Shown one piece after another: positions 14,954-22,417 of a stretch of 64,000 nucleotides of DNA; position 1 is the first letter of the stretch, and every line of letters begins with the position of its first letter. The notes under the pieces were generated by a model that searched no databases, was not told where the DNA came from, and was given only the letters and a program-made list of their open reading frames with translations. This stretch comes from an uncultured Dehalococcoidia bacterium (GTDB lineage Bacteria; Chloroflexota; Dehalococcoidia; Lucifugimonadales; CATQGZ01): the NCBI GenBank assembly GCA_958295685.1, contig OY282365.1, forward strand, positions 952,975 through 1,016,974, written 5' to 3'. The position numbers were made by a program, and so were the translations under genes.

Positions 14954-17194
14954 CTACCCCCGATACCGACTGATGCCTCGGTCGGAGACGGCCTTGAGTA
15001 TCGGCGACTGCTGCCCGGACCAGTGGATGCCGAGGTAGTGCTTGGCCCTAGTGGTCGCCAGATACAGCAGCTTCTTGTTGAAGAGCGTGTCGGTGAACGA
15101 CTCGTTGACGCCCATCACGATGACACCGTCGTACTCCAGCCCCTTGACGTCCGAGATGCGGGCGAGGACGGTCCGCGAGTCGCTGTGCCTCATCTGGTCG
15201 ACGAGGTCTATATCGCCGATGCCCCGCTCGCCGCAGAACTTCCGGAACCTGTTCAGGTTGGCCCGGTCCCTCACCAGAATGGCGACGACGGCGTCCTCCA
15301 ACCCCTCCAGAGACCGGACACGCTCGATGTCCTCGATGACGCCCTCGGACATCTCGGTGATGTTCCTGTACCGGCTGTACTCGACTCGGTGACCCTCACG
15401 GTCGAACGGAATCGGCGCCGGGATGTTCTTGTCGAACGTCCTGAGGATTCGGTTGTTGAACTCGGTTATCTGCCTGGTCGACCTGTATGACCTGCGAGCG
15501 CGTTGGACCTCGATTTCCGAGCGCCCGAAGACGCGCTCCAGGTCTCTCCATCCCCTGACACCTCGGTAAGGGGTGAGCCTCTGGGCCGTGTCGCCCAGCA
15601 CCGTAAACCAGTTGTTGGTGGAGCTGGCCGCAATCAGCTTGAACTCGATCGGCGAGATGTCCTGAGCCTCGTCGACCACGACGTGCCGGTATCTCCTCGC
15701 TATCGTGTCGTTCAAGAGGTGATCGAGATAGGCCAGCGCCCCCAGATCGGCGTCGTCGAATCCGCGCCTAGCGGCCGATTTCGCGAGCTCGGCCGGCACG
15801 TCCGTTCCGGCCAGGCGAGCCATCCTCTCCGAGTTCGACAGCAGGGCGGCGTACTCATCCTTGAAGTCCAGGTGTTTCCATGCCCTGCTGCACCAGCTCG
15901 CCACGGCAGCCCGTGTTTCGGTTCGTCTTCTCTCCCTCTCCCGGCGGTCTGCCTGAAGCCGGCCCGGGGCTGTCGACTGGACCGAGCGGGCGACCCTGTC
16001 TATGAAGTTCTCTCTCAGACGATTCAGCCGCTGTCCTCGCGCCGACGATCTAAGAAGGGCGTTCACCGTCGACCTGATCAGGTCCTTGGACACCCTCACG
16101 GAGTCGACCCCCGGAATCTCCAGAGGGAGTCGGAGGCATCTCTTTCTGATAGCGACAGCCGTCTCGGCCACGTGCCTTCCGATGGCGTCCGCCATGGCGA
16201 GCGACCCCTTGAACGTCTCGGCTCCCTCGTCGTAGAGGGTCATCTCACCTTCGGCCAGCAGGTTTTTCCAGATTTTCGGACGGACGGTTGTCCTCTTGGA
16301 CAGACACCCGATCAGCCAGTCGCTGAACCTTACTTGGTCGACGTGCTCCTGCACCCCCAGAGTCGGCAGGATATCAGCCGCGTACTCGATGAACGCCTGA
16401 GACGGCCCAACGAAGAGCGTCGTGCTCGGCGTGGGCCGCTCGCTTTCGGAAATCTCGTTGAACGGAGACAGCAGATAGGCGATCCTGTGCAGCCCGATCT
16501 CGCTCTTGCCGCTCCCCGCCGCGCCCTGGACTATCAGCGCCTTGTCGCTGACGTTGGCGATGTTCTCATACTGGTCGGGCTCTATCGTCTCGACGATTAC
16601 CTGGAGGTGTCCGTCGTCGCGGCCGACGCCGCTGACGGCCTCTTTCAGAACGTCCTGCCCGGCCGTGGAGGGCGCCGGAAGCTGGCGCCGGAATGTGTCG
16701 TTCAGGCTCTCCAGCTTACTATCGCGAATCCTGATGTATCGCTTGAGGTCGACCCTGGTCGGGATGTAACCCCTGGGGGCCGTGTACCCGTCCTCGTAGC
16801 TCTGCGTGTACCAGAGCTTTCCAACTGGGCTTGTCCAACTGAAGACGTCTTTGCCGGGGATGTGGACGATCCCCAGATATATGGTCTGCAGTGGCGACCG
16901 AGCGCCGTTTGGCTCGTCGTCCGGCGGTTCCGCGTCGGCATCGGCTCGGTCCTTGCGGAAGTAGTCGAGGCGTCCGAAGTACGGCTGGTCGAGGGCCGAG
17001 TAGAGCGAATCGGCATTCGCTTGCAGAACCTCCTGAATCTTGTTCGCCGCCTCCTGGTGCGCCGCCTTCGCCGGCATCTGGCCCTCCAGGCTGAGACGCT
17101 TCTCCTCGATGTGCCGGATCACGTCCGCCAACTTCTCGGATTCCTCTCGATAGGCCAGTTTAAGGTATCGTCTGTCGTCTTCTGGCTGAAGCAT
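14954..17194 (-). CDS. HelD-like superfamily 1 (UvrD/Rep) helicase
   Basis: A 746-residue SF1 ATPase. Features in order are a long helical N-terminal arm, a motif preceding the P-loop (DQYENIANV), Walker A GAAGSGKS near residue 230, Walker B VVVDEAQDISP, motif III LGDTAQRLTPYRG, VKGLEYDGVIV and the late YLATTRAKHYLGIHW. Spacing and the N-terminal coiled arm fit the HelD group, which strips RNA polymerase from DNA, better than repair UvrD. Here it lies in an AT-rich accessory operon with a HARE winged-helix protein and a ParB-like protein rather than in a housekeeping context. The start has no better alternative nearby. Confidence 0.85.
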   Translation of the reverse strand: MLQPEDDRRYLKLAYREESEKLADVIRHIEEKRLSLEGQMPAKAAHQEAANKIQEVLQANADSLYSALDQPYFGRLDYFRKDRADADAEPPDDEPNGARSPLQTIYLGIVHIPGKDVFSWTSPVGKLWYTQSYEDGYTAPRGYIPTRVDLKRYIRIRDSKLESLNDTFRRQLPAPSTAGQDVLKEAVSGVGRDDGHLQVIVETIEPDQYENIANVSDKALIVQGAAGSGKSEIGLHRIAYLLSPFNEISESERPTPSTTLFVGPSQAFIEYAADILPTLGVQEHVDQVRFSDWLIGCLSKRTTVRPKIWKNLLAEGEMTLYDEGAETFKGSLAMADAIGRHVAETAVAIRKRCLRLPLEIPGVDSVRVSKDLIRSTVNALLRSSARGQRLNRLRENFIDRVARSVQSTAPGRLQADRRERERRRTETRAAVASWCSRAWKHLDFKDEYAALLSNSERMARLAGTDVPAELAKSAARRGFDDADLGALAYLDHLLNDTIARRYRHVVVDEAQDISPIEFKLIAASSTNNWFTVLGDTAQRLTPYRGVRGWRDLERVFGRSEIEVQRARRSYRSTRQITEFNNRILRTFDKNIPAPIPFDREGHRVEYSRYRNITEMSEGVIEDIERVRSLEGLEDAVVAILVRDRANLNRFRKFCGERGIGDIDLVDQMRHSDSRTVLARISDVKGLEYDGVIVMGVNESFTDTLFNKKLLYLATTRAKHYLGIHWSGQQSPILKAVSDRGISRYRG

Positions 17195-17203
17195 GACCTC
17201 TCC

Positions 17204-17479
17204 CTACTTCCGGTAGATGATTCCGGCTTCCCAGGCCTTGAACCACATGATGCACACCAGCATCGTCTCGCGAGACGCCCTGCGTTTATCGCGATGGCCG
17301 ATGTGCCAGACCAGATGTCGGCGGCACCAATATTCGCCCATATCTTCACAGATGAATCGTCGCTTGTGTTCGAGCGCGGCCCTCGCCGCGTCCGCTTGAA
17401 GTAAATATCTCTCCTTCTCTGAGCAGTCACTCTTCCTGGGCGTAAGTCCTATGTATCGATACATGTCGTCTGATCTCAT
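17204..17479 (-). CDS. Small Cys/His-rich hypothetical protein
   Basis: A 91-residue basic protein. CEDMGEYWCRRHLVWHIGHRD contains two cysteines and three histidines and could bind a metal. The start is ATG 17479 because AGGAGG lies 4 nt upstream; a longer frame would overlap the preceding gene. It sits 10 bp upstream of the helicase gene on the same strand. Function unknown. Confidence 0.6.
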   Translation of the reverse strand: MRSDDMYRYIGLTPRKSDCSEKERYLLQADAARAALEHKRRFICEDMGEYWCRRHLVWHIGHRDKRRASRETMLVCIMWFKAWEAGIIYRK

Positions 17480-17502
17480 GCTTCCTCCTGATGTCTGTCT
17501 TT

Positions 17503-17979
17503 TCACCATGGCACACTGTCCTCCTCGTCCGAGTCGTGCTGATCGTCAGCGTCGCGGTCGTCAGGCTGCCCTGTGTCAGCCCGCTCTGCCAGGTCCCACA
17601 TCCCCCCACCGACGTTCGTGAAGCGCGGATCAATACTCAGGTGTGCGCCCACGTTGTTGACAGGGTCCAACCCTCCGATGTGAACACCCCTCTCCACAAG
17701 CCGATCATAGACATCACGTCTGTGGAGCGGGCCTTGGGCAGCCAGTATGTCCGCCATCACATCGCGCATATGTCTGTCAGTCGATCTCTTGGTACGCTCC
17801 CTGGGTGGCTCTGTTATCCGTTCCAAGTTCTCGAAATACCGCAGGCTCATGACGAGGGCACTATGCTGTTCATCGATCCGGAGTTTCTCTGCCTCCAGCC
17901 GCCCGATCGCCGCCTGCAGGTCACTGATTGTTCCCGAGGAGGTTTCCTCGGGAGGGCTACCTGTAGTTTCCCTGGTCAT
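17503..17979 (-). CDS. HARE-HTH-like winged-helix protein with coiled coil
   Basis: A 158-residue protein. Residues about 18-50 form a probable coiled coil (LQAAIGRLEAEKLRIDEQ). Residues about 70-135 match the HARE-HTH pattern: MRDVMADILAAQGPLHRRDV, DRLVERG, NNVGAHLSIDPRF and GGGMWDLAE. HARE-HTH domains occur in RNA polymerase delta, restriction-linked and chromatin proteins and are thought to bind DNA. The C-terminus is acidic. GGAG lies 6 nt before ATG 17979. In an operon with a HelD-like RNA-polymerase-type helicase, a transcription-linked role is suggested (inference). Confidence 0.7.
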   Translation of the reverse strand: MTRETTGSPPEETSSGTISDLQAAIGRLEAEKLRIDEQHSALVMSLRYFENLERITEPPRERTKRSTDRHMRDVMADILAAQGPLHRRDVYDRLVERGVHIGGLDPVNNVGAHLSIDPRFTNVGGGMWDLAERADTGQPDDRDADDQHDSDEEDSVPW

Positions 17980-18084
17980 ATCTTCTCCTTTTCCATATTA
18001 TTCCATATGGATGGCTATAGCGGTAGTTTTAAAAACAGTGATGCGTATGGTCACTCACTTGTCGCTGACGCAGGACGTCTTTCA

Positions 18085-18183
18085 TTATGCGTCGGCTCTC
18101 GCTAGGCGTGCTTCCACGAGGAAATCTATAGCCTGGCTAGCTGCTTCACTGCGGATGCGTTGTTCCCATTGCCTGAAGTACAT
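18085..18183 (-). CDS. Small ORF, 32 residues
   Basis: ATG 18183 with AGGA six nt upstream encodes a 32-residue amphipathic helical peptide beginning MYFRQWEQRIRSEAASQAI. Its TAA overlaps the ATG of an 18-codon frame (18086-18030), and the HARE-HTH gene follows. It is the first possible gene after the 18234-18262 promoter, so it may be a real small protein or a leader peptide. Confidence 0.45.
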   Translation of the reverse strand: MYFRQWEQRIRSEAASQAIDFLVEARLARADA

Positions 18184-18233
18184 CTGTTTTCCTTTTCTTT
18201 CCTCCTTGTCGGCCGCCGACAGAGAATACTAAA

Positions 18234-18262
18234 ATCGTAACCACATCTCCTAATCAAGTCAA
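18234..18262 (-). promoter_or_regulatory. Promoter of the accessory operon
   Basis: TTGACT (18262-18257), exactly 17 nt, then TACGAT (18239-18234) on the minus strand. It would drive the small ORF, HARE-HTH, Cys/His protein, helicase, unknown protein and ParB-like genes, which follow without another obvious promoter. Confidence 0.6.
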
Positions 18263-18330
18263 GCATTTCAAAGAGCAATTTACGGCAATTTTGACGGGCT
18301 GCTCCCGATGAGCCCCACCCTACCCCACCC

Positions 18331-18762
18331 CTAACTCCCCGCCAGGTGGTGCTCCCTCTCGCTGCCTACCCAGATTTCGCCGTCCTGGAAGAATTCCTTT
18401 TTCCAGATGGGGACGACCTGCTTGATGCGGTCCACTGCGTACTGGCAGGCGGCGAAGGCGTCGGCCCTGTGGGGCGAGGCGACGGCCACGACGAGGCTCA
18501 CGTCCGCTATCTCCAGCCGTCCGAGCCGATGGGCTATGGCGACGTCCTCGACGCCCCAGCGCTTGCGCATCTCGTCGGCGACCTCGGCCAGCTTGCGGTC
18601 GGCCATCGGGCGGTAGGCCTCGTACTCGAGGTGGAGGACACTGCGCCCGTCCGTCGAGTCGCGCGTGGTTCCCAGGAAGGTGACGACCGCGCCGTTGGAG
18701 TTGCGCCTCACCCGCGCCGTCAGCGCCTCCGGGTCGAGCGGCCCGTCCGAAATCTCTATCAC
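18331..18762 (-). CDS. moaE: Molybdopterin synthase catalytic subunit MoaE
   Basis: Catalyses sulfur insertion into precursor Z during molybdenum cofactor synthesis, with sulfur from MoaD. The 143-residue protein shows GAVVTFLGTTRD (about 24-35), LEYEAYRPMA, AIAHRLGRLEI, VAVASPHRADAF and the catalytic lysine region RIKQVVPIWKKEFF. The GTG start (18762) overlaps the moaD TGA by 4 nt, so the two subunits are translationally coupled. No other moa genes are present in the window. Confidence 0.95.
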   Translation of the reverse strand: MIEISDGPLDPEALTARVRRNSNGAVVTFLGTTRDSTDGRSVLHLEYEAYRPMADRKLAEVADEMRKRWGVEDVAIAHRLGRLEIADVSLVVAVASPHRADAFAACQYAVDRIKQVVPIWKKEFFQDGEIWVGSEREHHLAGS

Positions 18763-19028
18763 CGGCTGCCTCCGCTCACGGGTGGGATGAGCGCGACCTC
18801 GTCTCCGTCCTGGAGCGGATGGTCGTGCTCCTGGTACTCCTGATTGACCGCGACGACCAGGCGCGTCGGGTCGTTCGTTATCGCCGGGTGGGCCTGCAGC
18901 AGTTTGGCGGCCGCGTCGGCTATCGTCGAGCCGTCCGGCAGGTCCAGGTCGAGCCTCGCCGTGCCCGCCCTCTCACGGTAGCTCGCGAACAGCCTGACTT
19001 CGACCTTCAGTTGAGAGACTCCCGCCAT
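18759..19028 (-). CDS. moaD: MoaD/ThiS-family sulfur carrier protein
   Basis: An 89-residue ubiquitin-fold sulfur carrier, partner of MoaE. It has the family blocks VRLFASYRERAG, VAVNQEYQ and DGDEVALIPPVSGG. The carrier function needs a C-terminal Gly-Gly, but here two residues (Ser-Arg) follow the GG before the stop, so either trimming is required or the end is unusual. Coupled to moaE by stop/start overlap. Confidence 0.9.
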   Translation of the reverse strand: MAGVSQLKVEVRLFASYRERAGTARLDLDLPDGSTIADAAAKLLQAHPAITNDPTRLVVAVNQEYQEHDHPLQDGDEVALIPPVSGGSR

Positions 19029-19063
19029 AGTCTTCCATCGGATTATAGCATTCGCGCCCGCGG

Positions 19064-20815
19064 CTATCGCCCTATGGCGTAGGTGTCCCTGCGGGGGTCG
19101 GCTCCCGCCTTGAGGGTGCCCGCCTCCCGGTCGACGACTATCGCCGACAGCGCGCCCACCGCGGGCGACCAGTCGTTCAGCGCCTCCACGTCATGGCCTC
19201 TGTCGGACAGCCCTGCGAAGGTGTCGGCGGGCATCCGGCCCTCCACGGTCAGCCTGCCAGGCAGGTAGGTGTGGGGCCAGAAGGAGTTTGGGAAGTTCCA
19301 GGGGATGAATCTGGGCTGCTCGATGGCGAGCTGCGGGTTCATGCCGAACTCGACTACGTTGAGGAATAGCTGCACCATCGCCGAGCACTGGGCGTCGCCG
19401 CCGGGAGTGCCGAACGGCATGAAGAGCCTTCCGTTTCTGAAGGCGATGGACGGGTTGGGCGTGAGACGAGGCCGCTTCCACGGCTGGAGGCTGGACGCGT
19501 GGTCCGGGTCGAGCCAGCTCTGGGTTCCGCGCGACGATATGGGGAAGCCGAGGCCCGGAACGATGGGCGCCCCGTCTATGCCGTCGCTCGGAGTGGCCGA
19601 GAATGCGTTGCCCCACCGGTCGACGACGCAGGTATAGCTGGTGTCCTGCTCCAGGCGGCCGGGCGCGGCGGCGGGCGGCGGCGGGGCCGCGCCCCCCTTC
19701 TCGGGGCTGCCCTGATAGGCCCACGGGTTGCCCGGTTCGGGCATCTCCGTGAAGGCGCGTTCCATGTCTATGGCCCGCCGGCGGTCGCGGGCGTAGCCCT
19801 CCGACAGCAGACCGGCCATGGGCACCTCCACCTGGTCGGGGTCGCCGTAGTAGCGGTGACGGTCGGCGAAGGAGAGGTTCAGCGCCTGGGAGACTAGGTG
19901 CGTGTAGTCGGCGCTGTTGTGCCCCAGCGCGGCCAGGTCATCCTCCGCCAGCGTCTGCAGCGTCTGAGCGACGACCGGCCCCTGACACCATGGCCCGCAG
20001 GTGTAGACCTCGTACTCCTTATATCGGCCCACCTCGGGAGGCTCCAGCTTGACCGAGAACTCCCTCAGGTCATCGAGCGTCAGCAGGCCGCCCTGCTCCC
20101 GACTGAACGCGGCCATCTCCTCGGCGATCTCGCCCTTGTAGAAGAGGTCTCGCGCGGCCCTGATCCCTGCTTCCCTGCCCCTGCCCGCGCCGCCCCTCTC
20201 GGCCTCTATCATGCGCCTGAACGTCCTGGCGAGGTCGCTCTGCACGATGGTCTCCCCCACGTCAGGCCGCCGGCCGGCCGGCATGAAGACCTCGGCCGTG
20301 GACGGCCACGTGCCCAGGCTCCCGAGCGCGGTCTCGTCCGACGTTCCCATGGACCTCTGGACGGTAGCGGACAGAGGGAAGCCCTTCTCCGCGAGCTCGA
20401 GGGCCGGCGTGACCACCCGCTCGAACGTCATGGTCCCGAACCGCTCCAGCGCAGTGAGCCACGCGTCGGGGGCCCCGGGCGTCACGCAGCGCAGGATGCC
20501 GAGCGGTATCTCTCCGCCCGCGCAGCGGTTGAAGTGGTCGATGGAGGCCGCCCTCGGCCAGCGGCCGAGGCCGCTGATGGTGACGACCGAATCGGATGCC
20601 GCGTCGTAGATGATGATGGGCGCCACCCCTCCGAAGGTGGCGGCGTTGGGCAGGGTGACGTTGATGGCGATGCCGGACGCCACGCCAGCGTCCACGGCGT
20701 TCCCGCCCTCCTCCAGAATGCGGTACCCGGCCGCGGATGCCAGATAGTGCCCGGCGGAGACCGCGTGGGTCACGCCCATAACCGACGGTCTGTAGCTGTC
20801 GATGCCTATACTCAT
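19064..20815 (-). CDS. Gamma-glutamyltransferase family protein
   Basis: A 583-residue Ntn-hydrolase precursor that would self-cleave into two subunits and transfer or hydrolyse gamma-glutamyl groups. It shows the early block GYRILEEGGNAVDAGVASGI, TLPNAATFGGVAPIIIYD, and the junction DTSYTCVVDRWGNAFSATPS, where the Thr aligns with the nucleophile but the usual TTH reads TSY. Late motifs include GDAQCSAMVQLFLNVVEFGM. No signal peptide is visible, so it is probably cytoplasmic. GGAG lies shortly before ATG 20815. Confidence 0.88.
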   Translation of the reverse strand: MSIGIDSYRPSVMGVTHAVSAGHYLASAAGYRILEEGGNAVDAGVASGIAINVTLPNAATFGGVAPIIIYDAASDSVVTISGLGRWPRAASIDHFNRCAGGEIPLGILRCVTPGAPDAWLTALERFGTMTFERVVTPALELAEKGFPLSATVQRSMGTSDETALGSLGTWPSTAEVFMPAGRRPDVGETIVQSDLARTFRRMIEAERGGAGRGREAGIRAARDLFYKGEIAEEMAAFSREQGGLLTLDDLREFSVKLEPPEVGRYKEYEVYTCGPWCQGPVVAQTLQTLAEDDLAALGHNSADYTHLVSQALNLSFADRHRYYGDPDQVEVPMAGLLSEGYARDRRRAIDMERAFTEMPEPGNPWAYQGSPEKGGAAPPPPAAAPGRLEQDTSYTCVVDRWGNAFSATPSDGIDGAPIVPGLGFPISSRGTQSWLDPDHASSLQPWKRPRLTPNPSIAFRNGRLFMPFGTPGGDAQCSAMVQLFLNVVEFGMNPQLAIEQPRFIPWNFPNSFWPHTYLPGRLTVEGRMPADTFAGLSDRGHDVEALNDWSPAVGALSAIVVDREAGTLKAGADPRRDTYAIGR

Positions 20816-20902
20816 TGTCTCCGTCCTCTCTCCGTTGCTGTCGTCATCCAGCCGCCGTCTCAGGCGGGGCCCACTCGGAGCCGCACTGAGGGGAGCCGGG
20901 AT

Positions 20903-22306
20903 TCACGGCCCGATACGGTTGAGCGCGTCCAGGGCAGCCGTCGCATAACACTCAGCCAGCGTCGGATAGCTGAATACGGCCTCGACGAAGTAGTCCACCG
21001 TTCCGCCGTGCGCAATCACTGCCTGGCCGATGTGTATCAGCTCCGACGCGCCCTCACCGATGATGTGCACACCCAGCAGCTTCCGCGTCTCGATGTGGAA
21101 GAGCAGCTTCAACATGCCGACGTCGTCACCCTGGATCACACTGCGCACAACCTCGGTATAACGAGCTCTGCCAACCTCATAGGGAACCCCTTCATCCATC
21201 AGCTGGGATTCCGTCTTGCCAACCATCGCCACCTCGGGAATCGTCTTGACCGCATAGGGAAAGAGACCTGGGAAGCTGTTGGTCGGGACGCCGAACGCAT
21301 GGCACGCAGCCAGGCGCCCCTGCATTTGAGAAGTCGACACGAGGTCCGGGAAGCCGATCACGCCACCCACCGCGTAGACGCCCTCCGCCTCGGTTTGGTA
21401 GTTGTCGTCCACGCTCAGGCGCCTTCGGTCGTCGGCCTCAATACCCGCAGCCTCCAGACGGAGCGACTCCGTGCAGCCGGTGCGCCCGACGCAGTACATC
21501 ACCGCGTCGCTCACCACCTGCTTCCCACTCTCCAGCTTGACACGCACCCGATCCCCCAGCCTGTCCCTCAGGTATTCGACGTCGAACACGTTCTCGCTCA
21601 GACGCAGCGTCACACGCTTCTGACGCAGATGATAAGCAAGCGTGTCCGCGATCTCCGTGTCCGCGATCTGCAACAGCCGCGGCCTCCTGTCCACAAGCGT
21701 AACCTGCACGCCCAGCGCCGCGAACGTACCGCAGTACTCCAAACCGATCTGACCGGCGCCGATGATGGTCAGCCTACGGGGCAATTCGGTCATATCCAGA
21801 ACGTCATCGCTCACGAAGATCAGCTTCCCGTCCACGTAGACCACGGGGGGCGTCGTGGAGAACGTCCCCACGGCTATGACCACCTTATCCGCCGTGATCG
21901 TGCGGGGCGGTTTGCCGTCATCGGAGGAGAGTCTTATGGTGTGACGGTCTACGAACGACCCCTCGGCGGTTATCAACTCCACCCTGTTCCTGCCGAATTG
22001 ATCACGGAGTATCTCCACCTGCCGCCGCATCACGTGACGAGTCCTTACCATCAGATCGCTCATCGTGATATTCTGCTTCACAGAGTACATCGGGCCGTAG
22101 ATGCCGCGCTCTCTATAACCCGTCAGGTACAGCACGGCCTCACGCAGGGTCTTGCTCGCGGTTCCGGTGGCAATGCTGACGCCGCCGATGTCCGGACGCC
22201 GCTCGACCACCGCAACACGCCTTCCCAGCTTTGCCGCCTGAACAGCGGCCCTCTGGCCGGCCGGCCCCGACCCGATGACCACCATGTCGTAGTCGTAGCT
22301 AGTCAT
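20903..22306 (-). CDS. sthA: Soluble pyridine nucleotide transhydrogenase
   Basis: A 467-residue flavoprotein of the dihydrolipoamide dehydrogenase fold that equilibrates NADPH and NADH. Visible are the FAD-binding IGSGPAGQRAAVQAAKLG near the N-terminus, TGTASKTLREAVLYLTG, the NAD-binding IGAGQIGLEYCGTFAALG, and a C-terminal dimerization region with HIIGEGASELIHIGQAVI and YFVEAVFSYPTLAECYATAA. The redox-active disulfide is absent (GGVSIATG in place of the CTHxG region), as expected for a transhydrogenase rather than a disulfide reductase; even the single Cys of E. coli SthA is Ser here. Confidence 0.88.
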   Translation of the reverse strand: MTSYDYDMVVIGSGPAGQRAAVQAAKLGRRVAVVERRPDIGGVSIATGTASKTLREAVLYLTGYRERGIYGPMYSVKQNITMSDLMVRTRHVMRRQVEILRDQFGRNRVELITAEGSFVDRHTIRLSSDDGKPPRTITADKVVIAVGTFSTTPPVVYVDGKLIFVSDDVLDMTELPRRLTIIGAGQIGLEYCGTFAALGVQVTLVDRRPRLLQIADTEIADTLAYHLRQKRVTLRLSENVFDVEYLRDRLGDRVRVKLESGKQVVSDAVMYCVGRTGCTESLRLEAAGIEADDRRRLSVDDNYQTEAEGVYAVGGVIGFPDLVSTSQMQGRLAACHAFGVPTNSFPGLFPYAVKTIPEVAMVGKTESQLMDEGVPYEVGRARYTEVVRSVIQGDDVGMLKLLFHIETRKLLGVHIIGEGASELIHIGQAVIAHGGTVDYFVEAVFSYPTLAECYATAALDALNRIGP

Positions 22307-22417
22307 CCCCGATCCTCGAGCGCTTGAGGTTCGCCCATTCTATATGAGACCTCCCCATTTTTCCCAAGCGCTCATCCACCGGCAGTGGCGCCTCTCTGAA
22401 ACGGGACGGCTGCCGCC

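Noticed and set aside
12714-18300. tRNA-Ser as the attachment site of an integrated island
   Set aside because: The accessory genes lie on the 5' side of the tRNA, no integrase is present, and no second copy of the tRNA 3' end is seen.
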